This document shows positions 36,268 through 45,698 of a DNA stretch of 64,000 nt, one piece after another; position 1 is the stretch's first letter, and the number at the start of each line of letters is the position of its first letter. The position numbers and the translations under genes were made by a program. The notes below the pieces were generated by a model. The model was not told the origin of the DNA. It made no database searches and saw only the letters and a list, made by a program, of their open reading frames with translations. Source of the DNA: CAINVV01 sp963663675 (GTDB lineage Bacteria; Bacteroidota; Bacteroidia; Bacteroidales; Prolixibacteraceae); NCBI GenBank assembly GCA_963663675.1, contig OY760498.1:620001-684000 (forward strand), given 5' to 3'.

Positions 36268-36442
36268 CTGTATGTAATATGTTTTTAATGATTTGTGAAT
36301 TTGTGATAGTATATTCAGTTAAGTTGGTTTTTATATATCAGGTCAATTTACTGTTATGAATAGTGTTTATATTATTGTTCAATAAAAATCTCATAACTCA
36401 ATTCTTTCCCCTAAGACGTTCAACTGAATTCAAAAGTTACAG

Positions 36443-37465
36443 CTATTTATTCAATGGTATAGAAATTGCCAGCGGTTGGGAGTTGAAGGAGATGGACTTC
36501 AATTTTCCATCTTTCCCCTTTTCCCCTGTCAGGTGTTTACCCGGCAACCTTGAAAAGAAACGCAATCCTGCCACGGTAACCTCTTCACGGGTGAAAAATC
36601 CTTTAGATCCCTGATCCTTTAGATCCCGCAGTTTGTTGTTCAAATATTCTGTAATGGGAATTTCGTCGGAGGCATAGTTTACGGGCTCCATCCTGACCGG
36701 CATCAGGTCGTATAAGGCTGATATATCTGTCTGAACAGCAACAACTCTGGCCTCTAGAGCCCTGATAGGTTCCAGCTGTCTGATGTGTGAAACTGACGGT
36801 TCAGAAGCTGCCTTGTGAATTGTCTTTTTTGTCTTCTGAGATATCAGAGATGTTTTAGCTGACCTTACATCCTTTTCTTTAAGTAAACCGGATTTACTTT
36901 TTTCATTTTCAGGAGATGCCTTGCCTGGCGTAACAGCCGTGATATGGGTATTTACAGAAAGTTGTGTTGATACAGGTTTCTGTCCGGATGGTTTGAACAA
37001 TAAAAATGCCAGCAAAATGAGGGCTGCTACTGCAGTTAAGCGGAAAAGCAAGGATGTTTGAGTCAATTTTTTCTTTAAATTTTCCTTTCGGGGAAAAACA
37101 ATACATAAATCAGGTTGCAGGCGAATTTTATGAATCCTGGATATATATTCCTGTTTGTCAGGATGTTTAGATAGCCAGTCCTTAAATTCAGAAGCTTCAG
37201 CTTCCGTCAGGTCACCCTCCATCTCTGCAATTGCAATATTTTCAATAAACCGGGAATCATCATACTGAGATTTCTTCAGAAGTTCCTTGCGAGGATACAT
37301 CAGGTCAGCATCAGTTGACAGGACCGGAGAAAAGGACTCCAGTTCGTCCGCCAGGTCGGGATGGTTCAAAAGGAAGCTTTGAACTTTCTCCCTGCCATCC
37401 TGATCAAGGCTTCCTTCCAGGTAATCGAGGAACCAGATTTCGTAATTTTCTCTTGTAACTTTCAT
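36443..37465 (-). CDS. Anti-sigma factor-like membrane protein
   Basis: 340 residues. A cytoplasmic N-terminal part (ENYEIWFLDYLEGSLDQDGREKVQSFLLNHPDLADEL) resembles Bacteroidota anti-sigma/zinc-finger-less ASD helices. One transmembrane helix is at about 135-155 (LTAVAALILLAFLLF). The periplasmic part is Lys/Ser-rich with low complexity. Its start overlaps the stop of the sigma gene by 4 nt (ATGA), the classical arrangement for a sigma/anti-sigma pair. Confidence 0.8.
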   Translation of the reverse strand: MKVTRENYEIWFLDYLEGSLDQDGREKVQSFLLNHPDLADELESFSPVLSTDADLMYPRKELLKKSQYDDSRFIENIAIAEMEGDLTEAEASEFKDWLSKHPDKQEYISRIHKIRLQPDLCIVFPRKENLKKKLTQTSLLFRLTAVAALILLAFLLFKPSGQKPVSTQLSVNTHITAVTPGKASPENEKSKSGLLKEKDVRSAKTSLISQKTKKTIHKAASEPSVSHIRQLEPIRALEARVVAVQTDISALYDLMPVRMEPVNYASDEIPITEYLNNKLRDLKDQGSKGFFTREEVTVAGLRFFSRLPGKHLTGEKGKDGKLKSISFNSQPLAISIPLNK

Positions 37466-37947
37466 AAAACTGCATCAATAGTGCCTATGTAATTCTTAAG
37501 GAAGATTCTTGACCTGTAAATATAAACTTTGACCTGGGCTTCAGAGAGACCTGTTATTTCACCGATCTCACGGTAGGAATAACCTTCATAATCCCTCAAT
37601 AGCAATACGGATTTCTGAACTTCAGGAAGTTGGTTCACCGCACGGTTCAAAATTTCCCTGAGATCAAAATTTCCTTGTTCAAATGTCCTTTCGGGAATTT
37701 TTTCAGACGCGAAGGCAGCTTCTTTTTGCTTCTTCCTGATTCCGTCAATCATTGTATGGTGGGCAGTTGTAAATAACCACGATCTAACTTTCTCATAATC
37801 AATCTGCTCGCGAAAAATCCAGAGTTTTTCATAACAATCCTGTACGATATCCTGGGCTTGTACTGCTTGCCCAAGATTTTTAAGGGTATAACGATACAAA
37901 GCATCCGCAAATTCGTCGACAGCCCGGTTGTAATCAGAAATGGTCAT
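37462..37947 (-). CDS. ECF RNA polymerase sigma factor
   Basis: 161 residues with region 2 (AQDIVQDCYEKLWIFREQ, VRSWLFTTAHHTMIDGIRK) and region 4 helix-turn-helix (LPEVQKSVLLLRDYEGYSYREIGEITGLSEAQVKVYIYRSR). It is the first gene of a three-gene unit with an anti-sigma protein and an outer-membrane barrel; such sets sense envelope or surface signals. No SusC/D-type genes follow, so it is not a classical glycan-sensing ECF. No TAnnTTTG match was found upstream, so it may autoregulate. Confidence 0.92.
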   Translation of the reverse strand: MTISDYNRAVDEFADALYRYTLKNLGQAVQAQDIVQDCYEKLWIFREQIDYEKVRSWLFTTAHHTMIDGIRKKQKEAAFASEKIPERTFEQGNFDLREILNRAVNQLPEVQKSVLLLRDYEGYSYREIGEITGLSEAQVKVYIYRSRIFLKNYIGTIDAVL

Positions 37948-38195
37948 TTAGTTCGTCTGTATTTGGCAATAAGACGATTAACTTTGTGAAAAGTTACAGC
38001 AGTGGCAACTCTTGAGGCAAAAAATCGTATAAAGATCAGGAGTGTATCCGGAAGGATCTATAATGACACAATAAGCAGGTGTTAAAAAGACATCGGGCAT
38101 CCCAGTTTTTCATACAAAAGCGTTAAAAATTATGAAAATGGATGAATGGGAGGCTAAAAAATTCACCTTCAACATCAGCCGTTAAGTTTATATCG

Positions 38196-38203
38196 TATTT
38201 TTG
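38196..38203 (+). promoter_or_regulatory. -7 element TATTTTTG for the S41 lipoprotein protease
   Basis: An exact TAnnTTTG match ending 24 nt before the ATG at 38228. No TTG at -33. Confidence 0.42.
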
Positions 38204-38227
38204 TTCCTTATTTTAAAATAAAGCATA

Positions 38228-39754
38228 ATGAGAATGAATAAAATAGGTACCCTAACCATTTGGCTAATAGTGGTTTTTTTCTCTTTCACCCAATGTAGGA
38301 AGGAAGCAACTACTCCCGTGATTGAAAAACCGGTCATTATCCCTGCAGCCTCAGAGGTGAATTATTTTGTATGGAGTTCAATGCATGATTATTACTTGTG
38401 GAATTCCTACGTATCAAATATCATTAACACCAATTTTATTACAAGCAAGGATAGCCTGAATCTTTTCCTGAACAAATACAGTGATCCTAATAAGCTATTT
38501 GAGGATCTGTTGTACCAGCATGGTGTGGTGGACAAATGGTCATTTATCGTTGATGATTACTCAATAATTGAAGACTGGGTCGCCGGAATCTCCAAATCAA
38601 TGGGGTACGATTTCCAGTTGTACCTGTTAAGTTCTGGTTCTACGGAAGTCTTTGGTGTGATCAGATATGTGCTGCCCGGTTCTCCTGCCGAGAAAGCCGG
38701 ATTAAAAAGAGGTGATTTCTTTACCAAGATCGACGGGACACAGCTTACAACCTCCAATTATTCTACTCTGATTGCGCAGGAATCCTTTGCGCTAACGCTG
38801 GCTCAATTGTCCAACGGAACTTTGACAACCACAACTACCACGCCCGTAATGACAGCATTGAAAATACAGGAAGATCCGATATATTTAAACAAAGTGCTGG
38901 ATGTCAATGGTGCGAAAGTTGGCTATATAGTTTACAACGGTTTTACAACGGGTGATGATCCGGAAAACAACGATTATACTCCAAAATTTGACATAGAACT
39001 AAATAGTGTGCTTCAAAATTTTAAAACAGCGGGAATTTCAAAACTTATTGTCGATTTAAGATATAATGGAGGTGGTTCTGTACAGACTGCAACTTATTTT
39101 GCAAGTATGATTTATTCTAATGATGTTACCAAAATATTTTCCAAGAGTGTTTATAATACCATTCTTCAGAATTATTTTACACAACAATATGGTGCCGATG
39201 CACTACTTAACAAGTTTACTGATAATATTGCGGCAACAGCATCTTCGCCAAAAATTGCTATCAACAGTTTGAATCTTAGCGACGTTTATTTCCTGGTGTC
39301 CAAAGAAACCGCCTCTGCCAGCGAATTGTTGATAAATGGATTAAAGCCTTATATGAATGTCACTGTTATCGGGACAAACACCTATGGTAAATATGTGGGA
39401 TCATTTACCATCAAGGATTATGACAGCAAGGGTAATCTTGTTACCACCCATAAATGGGCCATGCAGCCGATTACGGTAAAAATTGCCAATTCAGCTGGCG
39501 TCACGGATTATGTCGACGGACTGACATCCGATATCTCTGTCAAAGAGGATGTTGGAAACCTGCTTCCTTTGGGAGATGAAAACGAATTGTTGCTGAAAAC
39601 ATGTCTCGACAGGATCAAAGGATTAAAATCAGCGGCTGTTTATCCTACCACCCGTTTGGCAAATTCGAGATATATCACAGGCACCAGGGACCTGAGGAAC
39701 TTCTCTCACGACATGTATATTGATCAGCCAAAAACCATCAGAAAAGAAAATTGA
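38228..39754 (+). CDS. S41-family peptidase lipoprotein with PDZ domain
   Basis: 508 residues. A lipoprotein signal ends FFSFTQC (Cys lipobox), so it is anchored to a membrane. A PDZ-like stretch follows (FGVIRYVLPGSPAEKAGLKRGDFFTKIDGTQL), then the tail-specific protease core: KLIVDLRYNGGG, and ETASASELLINGLKP with the catalytic Ser. The Lys may be in TYGKYVGSF. The tail-specific/C-terminal processing proteases trim or degrade periplasmic proteins. This Bacteroidota lipoprotein subclass has no assigned substrate. It has its own promoter element. Confidence 0.88.
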   Translation: MRMNKIGTLTIWLIVVFFSFTQCRKEATTPVIEKPVIIPAASEVNYFVWSSMHDYYLWNSYVSNIINTNFITSKDSLNLFLNKYSDPNKLFEDLLYQHGVVDKWSFIVDDYSIIEDWVAGISKSMGYDFQLYLLSSGSTEVFGVIRYVLPGSPAEKAGLKRGDFFTKIDGTQLTTSNYSTLIAQESFALTLAQLSNGTLTTTTTTPVMTALKIQEDPIYLNKVLDVNGAKVGYIVYNGFTTGDDPENNDYTPKFDIELNSVLQNFKTAGISKLIVDLRYNGGGSVQTATYFASMIYSNDVTKIFSKSVYNTILQNYFTQQYGADALLNKFTDNIAATASSPKIAINSLNLSDVYFLVSKETASASELLINGLKPYMNVTVIGTNTYGKYVGSFTIKDYDSKGNLVTTHKWAMQPITVKIANSAGVTDYVDGLTSDISVKEDVGNLLPLGDENELLLKTCLDRIKGLKSAAVYPTTRLANSRYITGTRDLRNFSHDMYIDQPKTIRKEN

Positions 39755-39784
39755 ATTGATTTCCGGACTGCAGACAGTGTAAAA

Positions 39785-39816
39785 TTGTCATACCCCGGCC
39801 CTGATCAGTAAATTTG
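39785..39816 (+). promoter_or_regulatory. Bacteroidota promoter for the dCMP deaminase gene
   Basis: TTG (39785-39787), 21-nt spacer, TAAATTTG (39809-39816). Both elements fit the consensus; the gene starts at 39853, so the leader is about 30 nt. Confidence 0.6.
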
Positions 39817-39852
39817 TGTCAGATATTATGCTAAAAAAATCTCCTTGTATTT

Positions 39853-40272
39853 ATGAACGAAAAGCAGTTAAGGCTTGACGAACGGTACCTCAGGATGGCG
39901 GCGATATGGGCTGAGAATTCCTATTGCAAGCGACGTCAGGTTGGTGCTTTACTTGTAAAGAATAAGATGATCATTTCGGATGGATACAATGGAACTCCGT
40001 CCGGATTTGAAAACAATTGCGAGGACGAGAACAACAAGACAAAACCCTACGTCCTCCATGCGGAAGCAAATGCAATAACTAAAATTGCAAAGTCACACAA
40101 CAGCAGCGATGGCGCCACCTTGTATGTCACTTCATCTCCCTGCATTGAATGTGCCAAGTTGATTATTCAGGCGGGAATCACGCGACTTGTCTTTTCAGAA
40201 AATTACCATATAAATGATGGGATTGAACTGCTGGAGAGAGCAAAAATAGAAGTAGTAAAAATAGAATTATGA
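39853..40272 (+). CDS. dCMP/CMP deaminase family protein
   Basis: 139 residues of the cytidine/deoxycytidylate deaminase fold: the Zn site HAEANAI (His and catalytic Glu) and SSPCIECAK (two Cys). The 5' half has CKRRQVGALLVKNKMIISDGYNGTPSGF, typical of dCMP deaminase. It deaminates dCMP to dUMP for dTTP synthesis; a ComEB-type role is also possible. The last codons lie in a heptamer repeat. Confidence 0.9.
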   Translation: MNEKQLRLDERYLRMAAIWAENSYCKRRQVGALLVKNKMIISDGYNGTPSGFENNCEDENNKTKPYVLHAEANAITKIAKSHNSSDGATLYVTSSPCIECAKLIIQAGITRLVFSENYHINDGIELLERAKIEVVKIEL

Positions 40273-40388
40273 GTTATGAATTATGAGATTTGCAAAAAGG
40301 TAATAATTTTTGAAAATGACAAAAAATCTCTACATTAAATCATTAGTAATCAGATACTCTTTCACTCATAATTCATAACTCATAATTC
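40264..40388. repeat. 24-bp perfect inverted repeat with 7-bp internal period
   Basis: The left arm (40264-40287) is a tandem of AATTATG/AGTTATG heptamers that includes the dCMP deaminase stop codon. The right arm (40365-40388, continuing the pattern to 40395) is its exact reverse complement. The 77-nt spacer is AT-rich. It fills the gap before the ctp protease gene. Confidence 0.85.
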
Positions 40389-40428
40389 ATAACTCTAATT
40401 AATACTTAATCCGCTTACAATCAGATCA

Positions 40429-42057
40429 ATGGAAAATCAAAGAAGCAAGATAACAACATGGATGCCTGTATTCCTTGCAATCACCCTTATTTTGGGCGTC
40501 TGGCTGGGAATCAGGTTGCAAAACAGAAGACTGGCGGCCATGTTGCCTCTTCAGTTACACAACAAAAACAAACTGGATCAGATTATTAATCTGGTTGAAG
40601 GCAATTATGTCGATACTGTTAATACAAAGAAAATTATTGAGGATGCTATTCCTGAGGTGCTTAAGCAGTTAGATCCTCACACGGTATACATTCCTGCCAA
40701 GGAGATGCAAAGCGTCAATGAAGAAATGTCGGGAAATTTCAGCGGGATCGGGGTCCAGTTTTCGATACAGAATGATACCGTGATGGTGATTGATGTGATT
40801 TCCGGAGGACCGTCCCAAAAACTGGGAATCAAAGCCGGAGACAGGATCGTTAGGGTGGATGATTCAACACTTGTTGGCAAAAGTGTCACCAACCAGCTTG
40901 TATTCAAGAAATTGAGGGGGCCAAAAGGTACCGGCGTTAAAGTGGGTGTTTGGCGCAAAGGCTTGCCTGATCTTTTGACTTTTAATATAAAAAGAGGCGA
41001 TATTCCTATTAACAGCGTTGACGTCTCTTACATGATTGACAATAAAACAGGGTATGTCAAAATTGGCAGATTTGCGGAGAAGACCTACGAGGAATATATG
41101 GCAGCCCTTGCCAAGCTCGACAGCGGAGGTGCACAGCAGGTTATAATTGATCTGCGCGGGAACCCGGGAGGCTATCTCAAGGCTGTTATAATGATGGTTA
41201 ATGAATTTCTTGATAAGGGGGAACTGGTAGTATATACTGCCGGAAGAACACAGCCCAAAAGAGAATATGTTGTCGAAACACGTGGAAAATATTTCGGGAA
41301 AAGAGCGGTTATCCTTGTGGATGAATTCTCAGCATCCGCCAGTGAAATTTTTGCCGGAGCAATGCAGGATAACGATCGGGGTACCATAATTGGACGAAGA
41401 ACTTTTGGCAAAGGGCTTGTGCAGGAACCTTTTCCTTTTTATGACGGATCGGTCATGCGACTGACAGTTGCCAGGTATTATACACCATCCGGACGTTGTA
41501 TTCAAAAACCTTATGTTAACGGGGCTGACGACTATTATGCTGATATAAACAGAAGATACGTTCATGGCGAATTTGAGCAAAAAGACAGTATTCACCTGGC
41601 AGATACAGTAAAATACTATACGCGATTGAAACGGGTGGTGTACGGAGGAGGCGGAATTATGCCTGATATCTTTATCCCTGCTGATACTTCCGGAAATTCA
41701 TCCTATCTGTTTAAGCTAATGCAAAAGGGTCTGGTATACCAATTCGCCTTTGTTTATGCCGACAAACACCGTGAAGAACTGTTGAAGCTGAAAACGGGCC
41801 CTGAATTTTCAGACTATTTGAGGAAACAGTCCATAATGAACGAATTCCTGCAATATGCCGTGAAAAATGGGGTTCCAAACAGTGAAGAAGGAATTAAAAC
41901 TTCGGGCAGGATTGTCGAAACCCAGTTAATGGCGTATATAGCCCGAAATATTATAGGAGAGGAGGGTTTCTACAGTATTATCAGCAATATTGACAACACA
42001 CTGATGGAAGCTGTAAAATCAATCAACAACAAGGATAAGCTGGTAAGTGTTGACTAA
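40429..42057 (+). CDS. ctpA: C-terminal processing protease (S41A, Ctp/Prc-like)
   Basis: 542 residues: an N-terminal transmembrane helix (residues 11-29), PDZ domain about 95-175 (SGIGVQFSIQND, KLGIKAGDRIVRVDD), and the S41 core with QQVIIDLRGNPGG and DEFSASASEIFAGA (catalytic Ser at 303 or 305) plus Lys K328 in TFGKGLVQ. The Ser-Lys dyad is intact. It acts in the periplasm on C-terminal tails. It ends at a strong terminator. Confidence 0.93.
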   Translation: MENQRSKITTWMPVFLAITLILGVWLGIRLQNRRLAAMLPLQLHNKNKLDQIINLVEGNYVDTVNTKKIIEDAIPEVLKQLDPHTVYIPAKEMQSVNEEMSGNFSGIGVQFSIQNDTVMVIDVISGGPSQKLGIKAGDRIVRVDDSTLVGKSVTNQLVFKKLRGPKGTGVKVGVWRKGLPDLLTFNIKRGDIPINSVDVSYMIDNKTGYVKIGRFAEKTYEEYMAALAKLDSGGAQQVIIDLRGNPGGYLKAVIMMVNEFLDKGELVVYTAGRTQPKREYVVETRGKYFGKRAVILVDEFSASASEIFAGAMQDNDRGTIIGRRTFGKGLVQEPFPFYDGSVMRLTVARYYTPSGRCIQKPYVNGADDYYADINRRYVHGEFEQKDSIHLADTVKYYTRLKRVVYGGGGIMPDIFIPADTSGNSSYLFKLMQKGLVYQFAFVYADKHREELLKLKTGPEFSDYLRKQSIMNEFLQYAVKNGVPNSEEGIKTSGRIVETQLMAYIARNIIGEEGFYSIISNIDNTLMEAVKSINNKDKLVSVD

Positions 42058-42072
42058 AATGAAGGTAAATAG

Positions 42073-42099
42073 AAGAGGTTGAGCACTGCTCAACCTCTT
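42073..42099. terminator. Bidirectional rho-independent terminator
   Basis: A 12-bp perfect stem AAGAGGTTGAGC (42073-42084) with 42088-42099 and a 3-nt loop, followed by TTATTTTA. It lies between convergent genes ending at 42057 and 42100. Confidence 0.85.
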
Positions 42100-42381
42100 T
42101 TATTTTACCAGGTTTTCAAGCCTTTTGTATGCTTCATTAACTCCAGCGATATATTGTTTCTTCAGCTGCTGATAAAACGCTTTGACAAGTTTAGGATTGT
42201 CCTTGCCATCCGGATTATTGATCTTGTCAACAGTGTCGTTGTGTAAAGAAACAATTTCGTCTATCACAGCCATTGCTTCTGTCTCTTTACCATTGAAGGT
42301 CTGAATAAAATCGATGCTATCACCGATTACCTGTGATGAAAGGAATTCAATCTCTTTCTTCAGTTGTCTGATACTTGCCAT
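42100..42381 (-). CDS. Small conserved helical protein, function unknown
   Basis: 93 residues, all-helical and charged (MASIRQLKKEIEFLSSQVIG, KLVKAFYQQLKKQYIAGVNE). No motif is recognised beyond its likeness to small Bacteroidota hypothetical proteins. It is the last gene of a run of minus-strand genes that begins with the glycogen synthase-like gene; the gap to the upstream lipoprotein gene is 17 bp, so it is co-transcribed. Confidence 0.65.
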   Translation of the reverse strand: MASIRQLKKEIEFLSSQVIGDSIDFIQTFNGKETEAMAVIDEIVSLHNDTVDKINNPDGKDNPKLVKAFYQQLKKQYIAGVNEAYKRLENLVK

Positions 42382-42398
42382 AATTATAATTTGAATTA

Positions 42399-44279
42399 TT
42401 AAAAAAGCATTGATTTTTTTGGTGCATTTTTCTTCTTCAGCTTCATCTTCAGTTTTTCCTCTTCGGCATCAGCGTCAATGATGTTCTTCTTGAACCCTAA
42501 AGGATCAGGAAGTATCCATGATGCTACATTGTCCCAGTTGGAACGTACTTTAATTACACTCAGGTAATAGCAAACTTCCTCCGGTTCAGTTTTTTCCCTC
42601 AGGTTCCCGGAATCCCAAATACCATTGTTGTTTTTGTCGAATAAAGCTTTCAACAGGTATTTCCCGGGTTCCAGTAGCGGTATGGTAATTTCCTGATCCT
42701 TGCTGATCCGGATATTTTTTAGAACCTTTTCATCCCTGTCATTCTCCAGAAGCTGAATAATTGTTGGACCTTTAACATTCTGTATTGTGAAGATTATTTT
42801 TCCGTAATGTTCTTCTTCCTGAGTCTTGAAATCAGATTTTAAACCTTGTCCATAATGCCCATAAACGGTATGTAATGCGGTTGAGTCTATTGTAAGCTTA
42901 TAATATGTCGCGAATTCCCAGGGATAAGAGATCAGATACCTGCGTTGGTTGGTGGAATCGGGCCTTATCTTATGCGGAATCCTCTGGAAAGTTGTATCCT
43001 TCTTCACGTACAGTTTTACTTTTGATGTATCGAAGGTCAAAATGGGTTCAGGCGATTCAATACGGATATCCCGGTAGGTGTCGAAATTGGTTCCGATGTT
43101 GGTCAGAAGCTGCACACTTGTGGGCTCAGTAACAATTTTTCTTCGCTCTTTGCGTTTGCTTTTTTCGGATTTATTTGCCGAATCGTCATCCGTAAAATAG
43201 AGCTTGATCGTGTCTTGCTTTGTATAAGGAATTCCAAGGCTATCTTGCTGAAGATAGGAGAGTTTGAGCGCCAGGGTATCCCTTTTGTAAACCACGGAAT
43301 CTGTGAGCCAGACTTGCAGCGTGTCAGCATTTCTTGATTTTTCAATCAGGTTCCATTTCCCCTGAGGATGAACATTCAACAATTCAATATTGAATGTGTC
43401 GGCAGTTGAACCAATAAATGTCAGGTCAATCTTTTTCCTGGTTAAGCGTTCGTATTTATCGAGACTAAGTTCGAACCCTTTTTCGAAGAAGAGGGAAAAG
43501 TTGACAGGATCAGGGTAAAACCTGGTTTTTCCCAATACTACGAGTGTATCTGATCCGGTAACTACCGTATCCCGCTGAGGTTCAAAGACAGCAGAAGGAG
43601 TGATTCGGTTTTCCAGAAATGCAATTGAGTCTACTCCGGCAGTGTATTTAAGGTTGTTGTCGATGTCACTTATTGCGTACATCTGGTAGCTGGCAGCAGG
43701 TAAGTTGGAGATAGCAAAGAAACCAAGGGCATTTGTTTTACCGACATAATCCGGTCGCGATCTGTGCACCAGGGTATCTGATGTGCCCTTGTACAACATG
43801 ATATAGCGTCCCTTTGCCGGTTCAAGTGTAAAAGCATCCCTAACAAATCCAACTATTCTTAAAGTATCAAGTTCCGGGCCGGTAGAGAAGGCCATCCGAA
43901 GATCCTTGTATCTGTTTTTCTCATTATTGTCGACAATTCCATCCTTAAAATCAAGCGAATACGTTGTGTTCGGAAGGAGTTTTTCGTTCAGGTCAACAAT
44001 AAAAGTTTTTCCCTTTGATTTAAACAGTGGTTTTTTTGTTGTAGGAGGGGAAACAATAAATTTATCATTCAGTTCGTCAGGAACAACAAATTCGTCGAAG
44101 GTGATTTTGATTTTGTTATCCTTGTAATTGAGCTGGTTGAATTCGGGGATACTCTTGACAATGACCGGGGCTGATTTGTCTTTTGGGCCGCCCTTCGGCA
44201 TTCCCAGGTTGGCGCAGGAATAGATCAGAACCAACAGGATCACTCCAACAACAACCTTATGTAAAATCATCTTAACCAA
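42399..44279 (-). CDS. Ig-like (Big_5) domain lipoprotein
   Basis: 626 residues; the lipoprotein signal ends LIYSCAN. Mature start NLGMPKGGPKDKSAPVIVKS followed by a Big_5/SbsA Ig-like domain (KIKITFDEFVVPDELNDKFIVSPP, TTYSLDFKDGIVDNNE). The rest is beta-rich with a carboxypeptidase-like segment (NALGFFAISNLPAASYQMYA). This is a standard Bacteroidota surface or periplasmic lipoprotein, without known function. Start ATG 44279 or 44270 (MILHKVV). Confidence 0.8.
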   Translation of the reverse strand: MVKMILHKVVVGVILLVLIYSCANLGMPKGGPKDKSAPVIVKSIPEFNQLNYKDNKIKITFDEFVVPDELNDKFIVSPPTTKKPLFKSKGKTFIVDLNEKLLPNTTYSLDFKDGIVDNNEKNRYKDLRMAFSTGPELDTLRIVGFVRDAFTLEPAKGRYIMLYKGTSDTLVHRSRPDYVGKTNALGFFAISNLPAASYQMYAISDIDNNLKYTAGVDSIAFLENRITPSAVFEPQRDTVVTGSDTLVVLGKTRFYPDPVNFSLFFEKGFELSLDKYERLTRKKIDLTFIGSTADTFNIELLNVHPQGKWNLIEKSRNADTLQVWLTDSVVYKRDTLALKLSYLQQDSLGIPYTKQDTIKLYFTDDDSANKSEKSKRKERRKIVTEPTSVQLLTNIGTNFDTYRDIRIESPEPILTFDTSKVKLYVKKDTTFQRIPHKIRPDSTNQRRYLISYPWEFATYYKLTIDSTALHTVYGHYGQGLKSDFKTQEEEHYGKIIFTIQNVKGPTIIQLLENDRDEKVLKNIRISKDQEITIPLLEPGKYLLKALFDKNNNGIWDSGNLREKTEPEEVCYYLSVIKVRSNWDNVASWILPDPLGFKKNIIDADAEEEKLKMKLKKKNAPKKSMLF

Positions 44280-44367
44280 AGTTCATCACATTGTTAAATT
44301 GAACCACTGTGCATATTCCAGCTGATGTTTCCAGCTCAGCCCGGCCATATTTCTGCGCTTAATACCT

Positions 44368-45675
44368 TTATTCGTACCGGGTATATTTGACCTGAAGCTT
44401 AATTGGTTGCGAACTGTTTCCGCTCTTTAAGACTACACGGTTGGCTGAACCGCTTCTATCCGCAGGAACAAGATAAAAACTGGTTGTTTCTACTTCTCCT
44501 TTGATTATTTGTTGCAAGTGCCTCGTGATGTTAAAGGTGTAACTTCCGGTCGAAGAATCATAATATCCGCCATAGTAATTGCTGGATAATTCACTGTCTT
44601 TGGGAAAGGTCTCTGTACCACTGCTATCCATATATTTTAAGTACACCCGGGACGGAATATTGTAACGGTCCATGTCAGTAGAAATTGTGTCGACGTAAAA
44701 GACCAGACTCGCTCTATCAATTACATATTGGGTTGAATCTTTCCATTTTGCAAGGGATGGGATGTCGACTTTTACTTTTGTTCCTCCTGTTGGCTGAAGG
44801 TAGATCAAAGTATCCTGGATAACATCCTGATTCAGGTGGGCAATGAAATTGCTCTTTTGATAATTGTGATCAAAGGCAGCAACATTTGCAGAGTTAGCAG
44901 AAACATTATAAGGGAAGAAGAGTGAATCCTTTGTAGCAGTATGGTAATAAAGGCCCATAGCGGTGCTCGTTGTGGACAAACCAATCAGCGTTCCTTTCCT
45001 GTTGACAGGTGTAGCCTCAATGTATATACCTTTAAAATGCTGAAGAAATTCTTCATTCGAAACCATTTGAAGGGAATCAAATTTCAACAGGCGGTTACCC
45101 ACGGCGGGATCGATATGAAATCTGACATATTGGGTCACAGTATCAGTTTTTGCTGAATCGGTTTTGAACCTGGGGATGAAACTCGCAGAACCCATGGGAG
45201 TTGTTGAAGCCAGGGCTTTTAAGTTGTAAGTAGACATATATTTGGCATCATATTCAAGATCACCCAGCATTTCATATACTTTCAGGGTTTGAGCTGTAGC
45301 TGTGTCCCCGTAAATTTCTTTGTAAGTGAGCCTCAGTATCAGTGAGTCAAGTGTTGCAGTTGTGTCAAAATCAGGATTGGAGGCAATTCTCAGCTGTGCA
45401 GCAAAACTGCCATCAGTACGGCCAAAAAGCGGATCATTGAAACTCCCGATTAAGTTGACTGTAGGATGGTCTACCCTAATCTTTTCGTCTGTATAAGTAA
45501 ATGATTTTATTGTGCCCTCTTCTTCGTAATTTCTGCTGTAGATCACGGAAGCACCTGGGATGAGATTTATACCCAGTCCTACATCTCCGCCGTTGCATGC
45601 AGTAATTGTTACAGATAATACTAAAGCCCAGAAGAGGGTGAAGTTATCAAAATTTCGATTTTTCAATGGAATCAA
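44368..45675 (-). CDS. DUF4270 lipoprotein
   Basis: 435 residues. A signal peptide ends SVTITAC, a lipobox Cys; then GDVGLGINLIPG, the conserved opening of DUF4270 proteins, followed by FNDPLFGRTDGSFAAQLRI and beta-rich sequence to a C-terminal strand. DUF4270 lipoproteins are widespread in Bacteroidota; the function is unknown. It lies 23 bp downstream of the glycogen synthase-like gene and shares its transcript. Confidence 0.85.
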   Translation of the reverse strand: MIPLKNRNFDNFTLFWALVLSVTITACNGGDVGLGINLIPGASVIYSRNYEEEGTIKSFTYTDEKIRVDHPTVNLIGSFNDPLFGRTDGSFAAQLRIASNPDFDTTATLDSLILRLTYKEIYGDTATAQTLKVYEMLGDLEYDAKYMSTYNLKALASTTPMGSASFIPRFKTDSAKTDTVTQYVRFHIDPAVGNRLLKFDSLQMVSNEEFLQHFKGIYIEATPVNRKGTLIGLSTTSTAMGLYYHTATKDSLFFPYNVSANSANVAAFDHNYQKSNFIAHLNQDVIQDTLIYLQPTGGTKVKVDIPSLAKWKDSTQYVIDRASLVFYVDTISTDMDRYNIPSRVYLKYMDSSGTETFPKDSELSSNYYGGYYDSSTGSYTFNITRHLQQIIKGEVETTSFYLVPADRSGSANRVVLKSGNSSQPIKLQVKYTRYE

Positions 45676-45698
45676 CTTTTTAGTAAAAACGGCGCAAA

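Noticed and set aside
38020..38060. AAAGATCAGG upstream of the ECF sigma gene, resembling the core of the mini-ORF repeat
   Set aside because: Only about 10 bases match and the translated tail is not conserved.
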